64,000 nucleotides of DNA, taken from positions 682,001 through 746,000 of the forward strand of contig OY723307.1 of NCBI GenBank assembly GCA_963210315.1, in the 5' to 3' direction. The notes beneath the pieces were generated by a model. That model was not told the DNA's origin. It searched no databases and saw nothing but the letters and a program-made list of their open reading frames with translations. The stretch is from Rhynchopus euleeides. Its lineage: Eukaryota > Euglenozoa > Diplonemea > Diplonemida > Diplonemidae. Below, in pieces: positions 1-9,319 of the stretch; the first letter of the stretch is position 1, and each line of letters starts with the position of its first letter. The translations under genes and the position numbers were made by a program.

Positions 1-714
1 ATGCAGGTCCGCAGCGCTGCACCCCTTGGTGCCGAAGGGGAACTTCCCGGTGAGCATCACGAACGTCAGCACGCCGACAGACCACAGGTCTGCCAGGTAG
101 GCGTTGTAGAACCCGCCGAACACCTCAGGCGCAACGTACGACATGGTGCCGACGATGTCCGTCGAGTAGTCCGCACCCGTCGGGGAGGTCGGGGGCGAGC
201 TCTCGCTGCTGCTGTCGCTCGACTCCTGCGTGCGCGGCTTGTGCAGGCGGGAGAGGCCGAAGTCCGCAACCTTCAGCACGCCCTCCTGCGAGATGAGGAG
301 GTTCTCAGGCTTCAGGTCGCGGTGCGCGACACCTGCGGCGTGGCAGGCCTGCAGGCCGGCGACAAGGTCCTCAAGGTACTTCGCCACCTCACACTCGCGC
401 AGCTTGCCCTGCTCCATGATCTTCGAGCACAGGTCTCCGCCCCTCACGCTCTCCAGGACGATGTAGTAGTGGTTCGTGCTCTCCATCACCTCCACGAGCC
501 TCACGATGTTGGCGTGGCTGAGGCGCTTCATGATCGCGATCTCCGTCCTCACCTCCTCGCGGATGTGCTTTGCCGTGCGCTTGTCATCGTCACCCTTCTT
601 CGAGATGATCTTCACGACGAACTCCTCCTTCGTCTCCGTGTGGGTCGCAATCTTCACCTTGCTGCTCCTCCCGCGACCAATGGTGCTGGACAGCTCATAC
701 TTGCCCACGAGCAT
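1..714 (-). CDS. Ser/Thr protein kinase, CAMK/SNF1-like (partial)
   Basis: The minus-strand frame is open from ATG at 714 to base 1, so the C-terminal part lies outside the window (238 codons seen). An in-frame TAG sits just upstream of the ATG, fixing the start. Kinase motifs appear in order: glycine loop IGRGRSSKV, catalytic Lys in VVKIISKK, HRDLKPENLL catalytic loop, DFGLSRL, GTMSYVAPEVF, and DLWSVGVLTFVMLTGKFPFG in subdomain IX. The motif set is that of CAMK/SNF1-type kinases that phosphorylate Ser/Thr. Oddity: about 25 Ser/Pro-rich residues (PRTQESSDSSSESSPPTSP) are inserted in the activation segment between DFG and APE, which may be a phosphorylation-controlled loop (inference). The subfamily cannot be fixed without the missing C-terminus. 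Confidence 0.93.
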   Translation of the reverse strand, partial: MLVGKYELSSTIGRGRSSKVKIATHTETKEEFVVKIISKKGDDDKRTAKHIREEVRTEIAIMKRLSHANIVRLVEVMESTNHYYIVLESVRGGDLCSKIMEQGKLRECEVAKYLEDLVAGLQACHAAGVAHRDLKPENLLISQEGVLKVADFGLSRLHKPRTQESSDSSSESSPPTSPTGADYSTDIVGTMSYVAPEVFGGFYNAYLADLWSVGVLTFVMLTGKFPFGTKGCSAADLH

Positions 715-1755
715 CGTGGACTATTTGGTTTCTTCTTCTCGCACTCTTAACACCCACACCTCTACAGATGCAGGTTCAGAGAATGGAAGAGGGGGAAAAT
801 ATCAGACAAGAAATCCTAGAGACAAAAAACAGAGGGATTTGCTGGTATTTTCAATGTATATGTAGGGGGGGAGTTGAAGATAGCCTAAAAAATAAGGGGA
901 ATTTGTTTTTTTTGCGGTTTGGATAGTTCTATCCGTTGATCACCTGTCTCTTTTTTTGGGATAGTTGTCGACCAAAAAAAGAAGCTCCAACGGGATTTCG
1001 GCTGTTCGCTGTTAGCCTCGAGCTTTGTAGAGCGCTGTGTTTGGGTGGTGGTGGTGGTGGTGGTGGTGTTGTAGAAGACACATCAAAAGGGCTACACAGG
1101 GCGCAACGCGCTCCTCTCACGCGAACCCCAAGGGGTGTGGGGGGTTGGGGTGGGTGAGGGAGAGTGGGGCTTGGTTGGTTGAAAATGCCATTCTCGTATC
1201 ACCGTGGATCATTCAGATGCAGATCAGAAGAGTCACCAGCACAGCACTAACACCCCCCGCAGCAACGCACGGCGGTGGTGGAGGCCACCAATGCCTGCCA
1301 TGTCAGGGGGAGGATATCACCACTGTGGGTGTGTCTGTGCATGTGGCTGCACAGCACCAAGGAAAGAGGAAAGGAGGAAGGGGGAAAAGGGAGGAGCATG
1401 CAGGCAGGGTTGCCGCAAGAGAGGGGGGGGGGGGTGGCTGTGGACACGCGTTGGGGGCGCAGCCTGCCTGCCTGGCAGGGCTGCAGCCCAGGTGCGTTCG
1501 TCGCCCAGCCGGAGGGTGTTCGGGGTGTGGGGTGGCGGTGCCCCGCAAAAGATTCAAAGAATGCCAAAAAAAATGGAAACAAACAAAGGTGGCCTTTCGC
1601 TACCGGCAGGTTTCTGGCAAGGTTTTCGATGCTCTCTGTATCACATCCAAAGGGTGAACTGCGCCGAAACTCGCCATTTATCGGCACCGCAGCGAAGGGA
1701 AATCCCTAAAAGAGTATTATGCAATATAGATCAGCAGGACGCGAGGTGCTGCGCG
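715..1755. other. intergenic, no gene seen
   Basis: Low-complexity spacer between the kinase and the protease. It holds a GGT microsatellite near 1042-1070 and several G-runs. Open frames here are short, G/P-rich and mutually overlapping, with no recognisable domain. Confidence 0.6.
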
Positions 1756-2736
1756 TCAGACAACTGGGTATGACGGGGAGTTTGCCAGCAGGCACTGGTT
1801 CGACCCGCGTGCCAGGCGGATGTACCCTGCCTCGCCCCACTGTGCGCTGAAGGAGTTCTTGATGATCCAGTAGTCGGGGGTCACACCCACAGCCAGCGCC
1901 GCGTGGTCCTGCGCACGCCCCACGCAGTTGTCCATGACTCCGCCCATGTAGGTCTGCCACGACGATGCGTCCACGCCAATAGAGATCGGGCCGTTCGCCA
2001 GGAGCCACGTCGCCATCTGGTCTTCGTCGTGCGGAAGCTCCTTGTAGCCGGTGATGGTTGCGCCAACCGGCATCGTCGCGAGGTCGCGGCTGCATGTTCC
2101 CGACGCCCCGGTCCCACTGGTGTAGGGGTATGCTGTCTCCGTCACGATGCTGCCGTTGCGGTTCTGCAGCAGCCAATCGAACGCGTTTGTCATCAGCCCG
2201 CCGTTGCACCCCATGTCCACCTTGTCGCACGACACCAGCTCCTGCTCCGACAGCGACGTCAGCGTGTTGCCCGCAAGCGCCCACTGCCCCTCGATCCCGC
2301 CCGTCACACTGAAGGCCCAGCAGCTGCCGCAGCGCCCTTCGCTCTTGATGTGCGTCACCACCCCCGCCTGCCGCCAGTCCACACTCGACCCCTTCGCCCG
2401 CAGCACCTCGCTCTCGGAGAACAGGCGTGGCGGGCCCTGCCGCTGCGGCACCTGCAGGCCATGGTGCACCCTGAACTCCTCCTCCGTCAGGTCGGCAAAC
2501 GCGTTTGCACCGTGCACCACCCCAGTCCTGCTGCTCGCCTCGCGCTCCGCCGCCTTCAGCATGTTACGCTTGAACACAGCCCGCCGCACTGCCTCCTCAC
2601 TGTCGGTGTACTGCCGCCCGTATGTCGCCTTGAAGCTGGCCCACAGCAGCCCCTCGTGCTGCTCCACATACGCTGCAGGCAGCCCTGCCACGCCCGCAGC
2701 CAGCACGATCACACAAAGCCCCGCCCGCATCGTCAT
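1756..2736 (-). CDS. papain-family (C1A) cysteine protease precursor
   Basis: 326-aa secreted or lysosomal-type peptidase. ATG at 2736 gives a hydrophobic signal peptide (MTMRAGLCVIVLAAGVAGLPA); the frame extends further only through non-AUG codons. The I29 propeptide follows (FKATYGRQY...ERFNIN-like helix, GANAFADLTEEEF). In the mature enzyme the catalytic Cys is in GRCGSCWAF, His in QDHAALAVG and Asn in IIKNSFSAQWG; GCNGG is also present. Two departures are visible: the oxyanion-hole Gln that normally precedes the Gly of the CGSCW block is Glu (KSEGRCGSCW), and the usual NSWG is NSFSAQWG. Length fits cathepsin L/B-like proteases without a C-terminal extension. The proteolytic role is from family knowledge; activity with the Glu is uncertain. 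Confidence 0.93.
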   Translation of the reverse strand: MTMRAGLCVIVLAAGVAGLPAAYVEQHEGLLWASFKATYGRQYTDSEEAVRRAVFKRNMLKAAEREASSRTGVVHGANAFADLTEEEFRVHHGLQVPQRQGPPRLFSESEVLRAKGSSVDWRQAGVVTHIKSEGRCGSCWAFSVTGGIEGQWALAGNTLTSLSEQELVSCDKVDMGCNGGLMTNAFDWLLQNRNGSIVTETAYPYTSGTGASGTCSRDLATMPVGATITGYKELPHDEDQMATWLLANGPISIGVDASSWQTYMGGVMDNCVGRAQDHAALAVGVTPDYWIIKNSFSAQWGEAGYIRLARGSNQCLLANSPSYPVV

Positions 2737-3202
2737 CCTGCTGTGTAGTTCTGCCCTGTCTGTGCGTGGTTGTGTAAGGCAGGCCCTTCGTACAGTAAAC
2801 ACGTGTGCTCCAACCCCTCCACCCAGCGAATGCCTGCACACACACACAGCTGTTGGCAGACAAATCGAGCCGCACCCAGCACCCCCGTTTTGCCACCCCT
2901 TGCTGATCAGCCCTTTTCCACAACTTTCGTTCTTTCCCGCCACCGGTTGGCTAGACGCTGGAGGTCGAAAAGGTAGGGGGCAGACGCCCGGATGGTGCCG
3001 CCTCCCTGCCTGGGCAGGCACACAATGCCCATCGTTGCCTCCTCCGGTTTGATGCGGCACTGGGGCCACCACACAACACACAGTGTCACACACAAAACAA
3101 AAGGAATACTATTTGTGTTGCAGCGTCTAACGCATGACGGGGCTACTCACAAGGTGTGCCAAGCGAGCACGCAACATCAGATTATCAATCTTCGACTCTC
3201 CT
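2737..3202. other. intergenic, no gene seen
   Basis: 466-base spacer between RIT1 and the protease. No conserved domain, RNA gene or repeat recognised; presumed UTRs and processing signals. Confidence 0.5.
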
Positions 3203-4858
3203 TCAGTCCTCACCCGACCCGATGAAGAACCGGTTGAGCTGCTTCATGAGATTGCGCGACGGCGCGGCTGCCGCAACATAGGTCGACACCTGGGCTAGAA
3301 CGTTGCGCAAAGCCTGCTTCGACGGGGCGCCTTCCGAACCCTCTCCCCCACACACGCCTCCAAACCGCATCAGCAGCGCGACCGCTACCGCGACGGACGC
3401 ACCACACCCCGAGGGGCACGCAACAGTCATCACCGCGCCGCCCCCACCCCCCTCCTCCCCGCGATGCGCCTCGGCGAAGCGGAAGACAAAGGGGATGGCC
3501 TTTTCGAGGTCCTTCTTCGACCCCTCCCTCACAACGGCGACAAGGCAGCGGACGCTGCCGAAGGGGGTGTCGGTGCCCTCCTCCTCCTCCCCCTCGGCGC
3601 CCTCTGGAGGCGGGAACACCTCGAGGGCGCCGTCGAAGGCTGTTGCGAAGCGGGAGGGAGGTGTGGCACCGCCGCGGCCCTCCTGCAGGCGCAGCAGGGC
3701 CTCCTTCACCTCCGGCAGCTGGGACAGCTCGGCGCAGATCACCGCTGGGGGGCCCACCCCCTCGCCACCGCCGGCACACCACACCCGAGATGCCGCATCC
3801 AGAACATCGCGGTTCCTCGCAATGGAGAGTAGAGTGCCTGTGGGGACACCACCACCACCACCCCGCCAGAGCGACAGCGCCTCCGGCAGCACAACACCCA
3901 CTGCCAGCCCCGCCCCCGCCACCCCACCCGCAGGAGGAGGCGGCACAGGGGCTGCCCCTATGTCACCCGCCATGCTGCAAGGGAGGTGTTCCGTGCCACC
4001 GGCGGCCCCACCCCCCACGCCACAACCCGCCCCTCCGGACAGCTCCGCTGCGCGGGAGATGCACTCGATGGGCGGGAGGGTGGTGAGCTCCTCGGCGTTC
4101 GCCCAGAAGGTGGAGGGGAGGAGCCCCCGGGCCCAGGATTCCTGGTCATCCCCTGCGCCCTGGACGTAGGTGTAAGGGAGACGGGGGATGCTCTCGGTGG
4201 GGTCTGATGCGCTGACGAGGAGTGCGATCCGGGAGGCGTCGAAGTCGACTGAACAGAGGAGGCGTGCCATGTCGGTCCGCCACCCGGCCTGCACGCACTG
4301 GATAGGCTTCGTCAGGGGGAGCTCCTCCCACAGCACACCGCACCCCTCAGCCTCGGCGACGAACCCAGGAATTTTTGCGCGGATCTGAGACAGCTCGCTC
4401 CCGCTTATCGCAAAGGGGAATTCCTCCTTCTGCAGCGGGGCATCCCTTGGGACAACGCCCTTCACCCTGTTGACCACAGCGGCCCATATGGGGATGGTCC
4501 GGTTGAGCGCGTCGGGGAAGTGCTTCCCTTTCCTGGTGGAGTCGACGACCACAGCGCATTCGCGGGACTCCAGGCCCCGAAGGAGGTTCACGTTGAGCCG
4601 GCGGAGGGAAAAATTCCACGTCCCGTAGTGCCCGTCTGTGCTTTTGAAGTGGCAGGTGCCGGAGAAGCGCTCCGGGGGGAGGTACCAGAGCCCGCAGCGG
4701 AGGTTGGCGTACACAGGGTACGGCGTGTCGGAGGCGTCGCTGGGGAGGGCATCGAGTGTGTCCGCAAGCCAGAGGGAGTCGCGGTGGATGCTGCGGAGCC
4801 TGGCGCTGAGGTCCCCTTCTGTGCGGCGGAGCTCCCGGAGGGCTGATTTGTAGTCCAT
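3203..4858 (-). CDS. RIT1: tRNA A64-2'-O-ribosylphosphate transferase, Rit1-like
   Basis: 551 aa. Family signatures are clear in the N-terminal half: FKSTDGHYGTWNFSLRRLNVNLL, DSTRKGKHFPDALNRTIPIWAAVVNRVKG, and the GAGDDQESWARGLLPSTFWAN block. Rit1 enzymes add ribosyl-phosphate to A64 of initiator tRNA so that it is not used in elongation. The C-terminal half carries the phosphatase-like fold typical of the family, with a Cys loop CPSGCGASVAVAVALLMRF near the end (yeast Rit1 has a similar Cys-loop). The middle (about residues 300-430) holds Gly/Pro/Ala-rich insertions, a general trait of this genome. The start is ATG 4858; an upstream GTG at 4903 is not preferred because a C-rich tract and CAG end at 4925, only 66 bases from the ATG. 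Confidence 0.9.
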   Translation of the reverse strand: MDYKSALRELRRTEGDLSARLRSIHRDSLWLADTLDALPSDASDTPYPVYANLRCGLWYLPPERFSGTCHFKSTDGHYGTWNFSLRRLNVNLLRGLESRECAVVVDSTRKGKHFPDALNRTIPIWAAVVNRVKGVVPRDAPLQKEEFPFAISGSELSQIRAKIPGFVAEAEGCGVLWEELPLTKPIQCVQAGWRTDMARLLCSVDFDASRIALLVSASDPTESIPRLPYTYVQGAGDDQESWARGLLPSTFWANAEELTTLPPIECISRAAELSGGAGCGVGGGAAGGTEHLPCSMAGDIGAAPVPPPPAGGVAGAGLAVGVVLPEALSLWRGGGGGVPTGTLLSIARNRDVLDAASRVWCAGGGEGVGPPAVICAELSQLPEVKEALLRLQEGRGGATPPSRFATAFDGALEVFPPPEGAEGEEEEGTDTPFGSVRCLVAVVREGSKKDLEKAIPFVFRFAEAHRGEEGGGGGAVMTVACPSGCGASVAVAVALLMRFGGVCGGEGSEGAPSKQALRNVLAQVSTYVAAAAPSRNLMKQLNRFFIGSGED

Positions 4859-4924
4859 TCGTAGAGGGGGGGTGGGGGTCAAGTATTGCCCGTGGGGGGG
4901 CACACACCCCCCACGAAAGGCAAC

Positions 4925-4970
4925 CTGGTGTGGTCGTATGGTGGTGGTGTGAGGGGGTGGGGAGAAGGGG
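4925..4970 (-). promoter_or_regulatory. putative trans-splice acceptor of the Rit1 gene
   Basis: Minus strand: C-rich pyrimidine tract (CCTTCTCCCCACCCCCTCAC) ending at ACCACACCAG, 66 bases before ATG 4858. It fits a spliced-leader addition site or a 5'-UTR intron acceptor; no donor is needed for the former. Confidence 0.45.
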
Positions 4971-5180
4971 CACGGGTGCTACGCCTGTGTGTGTGATGAA
5001 AACTTTCCGAGGGGGGCCCTCGCTACCAGATGTGACTGAGTGAGAAAAAGTGAGCACCAGCACACTTCCCCTCACTGACTGACGAGCTGTGACGAGCTGT
5101 GACTGGTAGCGAGGGCCCCCGAGGTGGGCAAAACACATGCGGTGTGCATGGTGTTGGGAGATGTGAGTTTTGTTCACAGC

Positions 5181-5241
5181 GGGGGGCTTGATCGTCGAGA
5201 GTGAATAGAAAAGTAAATCTCCCAGCACCTTCTCGCAATGT
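5181..5241 (-). repeat. 60-bp upstream repeat, copy 1
   Basis: Nearly the same 60-base sequence occurs at 9259-9319. Here it lies about 320 bases upstream of the Rit1 ATG; shared core GGGGGGCTTGATCGTCGAGA on the plus strand. Role unknown: promoter or UTR element, or a short mobile repeat. Confidence 0.65.
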
Positions 5242-5710
5242 GTTCACAGCGGGGGCGGGGGGGGGGGGGTTGTGATACGGTATAACTTCTCGTTTCTCAT
5301 GAACCTATACCGGACTTGCAAACAGGGAGACACGTCCAAAGGGCGCCACACACAGCAATAAGGTTGAAGGACCTCTTGGAGGTTTCGTGGAAGCGGTGAA
5401 CAAAACAGCTGCGAGGGGCAACACACCCTCATTTTTTATGGTTCTCTTTCATAAGTGAGTGAGAAGCAAATGGCCCGCATAGAATTATTCGGACCTTGGG
5501 GGAGAGTGGGTGGACGGCTATACTCACGCTGAGTAGAGAGAGTCATCTCAGGGCATATGAATCGCCCCAAAAGAAACACGCAACACCCGCCCGACCACCA
5601 CCGGGCCGGCTTCTCCGTGCCCAAGAAAGGTTTCTCACACTGCTTCTTCCCGGTATCACTTCAGTTCTGCACTTTCCTTTCCGAAACGCTCCCCTCCCCC
5701 CCCCCCCCTA

Positions 5711-6858
5711 GGGGGGGTCAAATGCCACCCTTTTACGTGGACAAACACGATTTTTCAAAAAACCGGCGCAGAGGCCCCAAAGCCCCCGTAAACCCTCCAA
5801 AACCCCCCAGATCGGTCCGGAAACCCATCGAACCCCACTTTTCCACCATTCCGGGCACCTCAGGTGCCCGAATTGGGGTACCTAAATTTTGTGCCACCGT
5901 TTGGTACCGGACAGTGCCACTGTGTGGGAGGTTGGAAAAGAAAATGCCCCAACACACCACATCTGAGGGTTGCAATGCATGTTGCTTGCCAACCACGTCA
6001 TCCGGTGGGTGTCAGGCGCTATGTAGGTGGCATTAGCCAGGTCTTCGATGAGTTCTGGCTTGTATATGTACCTCCCTGCCACCATGCACCGGGAGGCTGC
6101 CTGTAGGTACGGAACAAGTCCAGATGGTCGTGTGATTCCTGTGCAGCAGTGCTCCACAACCGGGATGTGTTGACAACGACTGTTGCAACACGAGCTGTAC
6201 ATTCCGGGAACACACGAAGTGCGCTGTCGTGGTACCCATTGTGCCAGAATTGGTAGTTGCTGCGGTCTACTTTGCCTGGCCCAAGAGCACTGGTACTGAA
6301 CGGTGCAATATGCGTGGCGAGGTGAATGCAACGGAAGGGCGCAAAGTCAATACAGCTCTCGGATGGCGGGTGGTGGTGCCACTAGTGTGTGACGTTCACT
6401 CGAGGATACAACGCATCACAATGAATCAGCAACCGTGGACCGAGTACAATACGCTCTCTGTGGCTGGTGTGGGGGACAAAGGCAGTGCCTGTGCCGCAGG
6501 CAGGGAGGTACATATACAAGCCAGAACACATCGAAGACCTGGCTCATGCCACCTACATAGCGCCTGACACCCACCGGATGACGTGGTTGGCAAGCAACAT
6601 GCATTGCAACCCTCAGATGTGGTGTGTTGGGGCATTTTCTTTTCCAACCTCCCACACAGTGGCACTGTCCGGTACCAAACGGTGGCACAAAATTTAGGTA
6701 CCCCAATTCGGGCACCTGAGGTGCCCGGAATGGTGGAAAAGTGGGGTTCGATGGGTTTCCGGACCGATCTGGGGGGGTTTGGAGGGTTTACGGGGGCTTT
6801 GGGGCCTCTGCGCCGGTTTTTTGAAAAATCGTGTTTGTCACCCCCATTTGACCCCCCC
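5711..6858. mobile_element. 1148-bp fold-back (long inverted repeat) element at a TA target
   Basis: Left arm 5711-6080 and right arm 6499-6858 are reverse complements of each other apart from small changes (arms about 360-370 bp), separated by a 418-bp unique spacer. Both ends read TA|GGGGGGGTCAAATG, so TA (5709-5710 and 6859-6860) looks like the target duplication of a Tc1/mariner-type element. No intact transposase is present. A 149-codon open frame on the minus strand (5882-6331) crosses the left arm and spacer but has no recognisable domain. Probably non-autonomous. Confidence 0.8.
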
Positions 6859-7706
6859 TACCCCCCCCCCCCCCCCGCCCCTCTCCCCCTCTGACTATTG
6901 GAGTGCACCGCAGTGCAGCAAACACACACCACCACCGCCAGCACCACTTCGCCACCGCTCCCCCCCCCCCCCCACCCCTTATGAGACACGGGGAAATATG
7001 GACAAACCCCGCCGAAAACCCCCACCACCATTAGTGCGCTGCCTTGGTTCAAGGCATCAAACTTGCCGCACCCCCCACCCCACCCCACCCCACCCCGCAG
7101 AGACTGTCAGAGACGCACGTCACTACCACCACTGCGCACACCACCCCCGTAGCGGGTATCACTCAGGAGAGGTGGGACAGCTGTGGCACTGCAAGGTTGC
7201 AAGGTTGCATGGAGAGGTAGGATATTTGCTGCAGAGCTGCCGTGAGCCGCTGTGAGAGAACAAAGTCATAATTGACTTCGTTGACGCTTCCCACCACACC
7301 GATGAGACCACCGGCGTGGGGGGGAGTCCTATATAGCGGCACACTGAGTTCTGGGGCCCTGCTGTCACAGAAAAAATGGCTTCTCGGGCATCCAGTATTT
7401 GCCTTGTATCGTGCAAACCCGGAAAAAGCGACACACCCGTCCAGCTTCAGGACACTGTCACTTTTCCCGCAACACAGGCCCGCCATCCGTGCGCAAAGGT
7501 GTGTGATGCACAGAACAAGGGGGGTCGGAAGCGCCCTCCTGCACTTTACTGCGCCGTGCATTATAACACGCGGGATAAAAACGGCCCGCCATATTTGTAT
7601 TCTCGTGTTTGTGCGGGGGGGATGTGGGGGGTATGGGGGGCGATGGGCGGTGTCGGGGGGGTACGCGGGGTACGTCGTGTGTCGATGTGTAACCGCATTT
7701 ATTCTT
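6859..7706. other. intergenic, no gene confirmed
   Basis: C-rich microsatellites (for example CCCCA repeats at 7077-7100). A 132-codon minus frame (7163-7561, ATG start) covers part of it, but the predicted protein has no domain I recognise. This is also the 3' flank of the ZIP gene. Confidence 0.4.
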
Positions 7707-9103
7707 CTATTCGAGGAAACCGATGCCGATCATGCAGGCCACACCCAGGCACAGCATCACCTGTGTTTGTGGTGTGTGCAAGGCATACGTTAAAATACAC
7801 TACAACCAACACGCAGGGCTGGAGCATTTGGGCATACCATCTCCATCACAATGGATGTGATGCTCATCTGCGACTGCAGCAGCTCGGGGAGGATCCCCAC
7901 CGTGGCGATGTAGACGAACCCGCCAGCGGAGACTGTTGGTGAATAGGGGTGACGGGTGGGGCACCGTTGTTATGAGACACTCGTGTGCGGGCGTGTGGGA
8001 GGAGACAAAGACCCCGCTTGTTCTGTGCATCTGCCGGGACTCCCTCACTCACCTTCACACAAGGCGTATGTGAAGGAAGCATCAACGCACAACCAACCCC
8101 AAGAGAGGCTGACAGAATGTAGCGAAAAACCAATCGGGGTGACGGCCACAAGCCGCCCCAAAGAGAAATGCCCACCTCACCCACCCCCCCAGGCACGTGC
8201 ACCCCGTGACATACTCGGAAGGACAACCTGCTCCGCCCCGTCAACCCACTGGTCAGCGTACATCATGACCAGCGCACCTGCAAGGTTACCCAGCCCTGTC
8301 GCGATCTGCGACATAAACGCGCCGGACTTCCCGAAGCCAGACCCGACCAGCACAGCGTAGTCCCCGACCTCGTGCGGGATCTCGTGGATGAACACCGCCA
8401 GCGTGGTGGAGACGCCGGCAGGGAGGGACGCGGAGAACCCCGCCGCGATGGTGATGCCGTCCGTGAAGTTGTGGGTCATGTCGGCAATCAGGTTCAGCAC
8501 CGCTGCAGACTTGAACATCTTCTTCGGGCCGGCGGCGGCGCCGGGCTTCCCGGAGTGGCTGTGCGAGTGCCCCGCGCCGTCGCCCTGGATCAGGCGCAGC
8601 ACCTTCTCCAGGAAGAGGAAGAGGAACAGGCCAGCCAGGAACAGCAGGTGGGGCACCGAGACATGCGCAGCCTCCAGATACCGCCCGGCGGTGCTCTCGG
8701 GGTCGATAACGGGGGTGCCGCCCATAGAGTGCGGCAGCAGGTGCAGCATGGCGTCGCCCAGGAGGGAGCCCGCAGCGAAGGCGAGCAGCGCGTGCAGCAC
8801 GCCGCGCGAGGGGGCCGCAGGGCAGAGGAGGAGGATGAGGATGGGGACGAAGCTGGTCAGCAGGCTGGCGCTGACGGCCACCATCACCTTGTCCTCGTCG
8901 TACATCTGGTGCAGCCAGTCGGGGATCGTGAACAGGGCGGCACACTTCGCGCCCCCGTGGGAGTGCCCGTGGCCCGCAGGGGCGGCGTCGCCGTGTGAGT
9001 GCGCGTGGCCATGGGAGTGGGAGTGGGAGTGGCCAAAGGCACCGCCCATAAGGAGAACAACGCCCGCCAGCATGGCGAGGCGCCCCGCCTGCATCGCACG
9101 CAT
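7707..9103 (-). CDS. ZIP family zinc transporter (ZIP7/ZIP13-like), three exons
   Basis: Spliced from exon 1 9103-8215, exon 2 7932-7838 and exon 3 7760-7707; the sum is 1038 bases, 345 aa. Features: N-terminal signal-like segment, a His-rich loop (GHSHSHSHGHAHSHG), about eight membrane segments, a second His-rich loop (GHSHSHSG), HNFTDGITIAAGF in TM4 and HEIPHEVGDYAVLV in TM5, the LIV-1/KE4 signature of zinc transporters. Without splicing the frame runs into SMSRGARAWGGG; splicing restores LPISAGGFVYIATVGILPELL and ends MLCLGVACMIGIGFLE, matching ZIP C-termini. It likely moves Zn2+ out of the secretory pathway or vesicles into the cytosol (family inference). Confidence 0.93.
7761..7837 (-). 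other. cis-spliceosomal intron 2 of the ZIP gene
   Basis: 77 bases, donor GTATGC, acceptor CAAACACAG. Removing it joins the VMEM segment to VMLCLGVACMIGIGFLE, the expected last membrane segment, followed by TAG. Confidence 0.88.
7933..8214 (-). other. cis-spliceosomal intron 1 of the ZIP gene
   Basis: 282 bases, donor GTATGT, acceptor CACCAACAG. Removing it joins VVLP to ISAGGFVYIA in frame, a conserved ZIP segment. Confidence 0.88.
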
Positions 9104-9258
9104 TGTGTCCTCCGGGGTGCCTGGGGTGGTGGCGGTGATGTGGGGTGGCGTTGGTGTTCACTCTGTGTGCTGCATGAAGACGCCACCGAAAAAAATTGAA
9201 GAAACATCATCGGCATGCTGAAGGCGCAGCAAGTCAGGGAGGCAGCTGGAGAGAGGAG

Positions 9259-9319
9259 GGGGGGCTTGATCGTCGAGAGTGAATGGAAAGCAAGTCTCCC
9301 AGTACCTTCTTGCAATGTT
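9259..9319 (-). repeat. 60-bp upstream repeat, copy 2
   Basis: Second copy of the sequence at 5181-5241, with about six substitutions and one single-base gap. Here it is about 156 bases upstream of the ZIP ATG. Confidence 0.65.

Noticed and set aside
1..750. Long plus-strand frame over the kinase
   Set aside because: Shadow of the minus-strand kinase; Arg/His/Val-rich with no domain.
4859..4903. Upstream extension of Rit1 to 4903
   Set aside because: Position 4901-4903 is GTG, not ATG, and the family homology begins after ATG 4858.
7163..7561. 132-codon minus frame between the fold-back element and ZIP
   Set aside because: It has an ATG but no recognisable domain, and it lies in the presumed ZIP 3' flank; left as unannotated.
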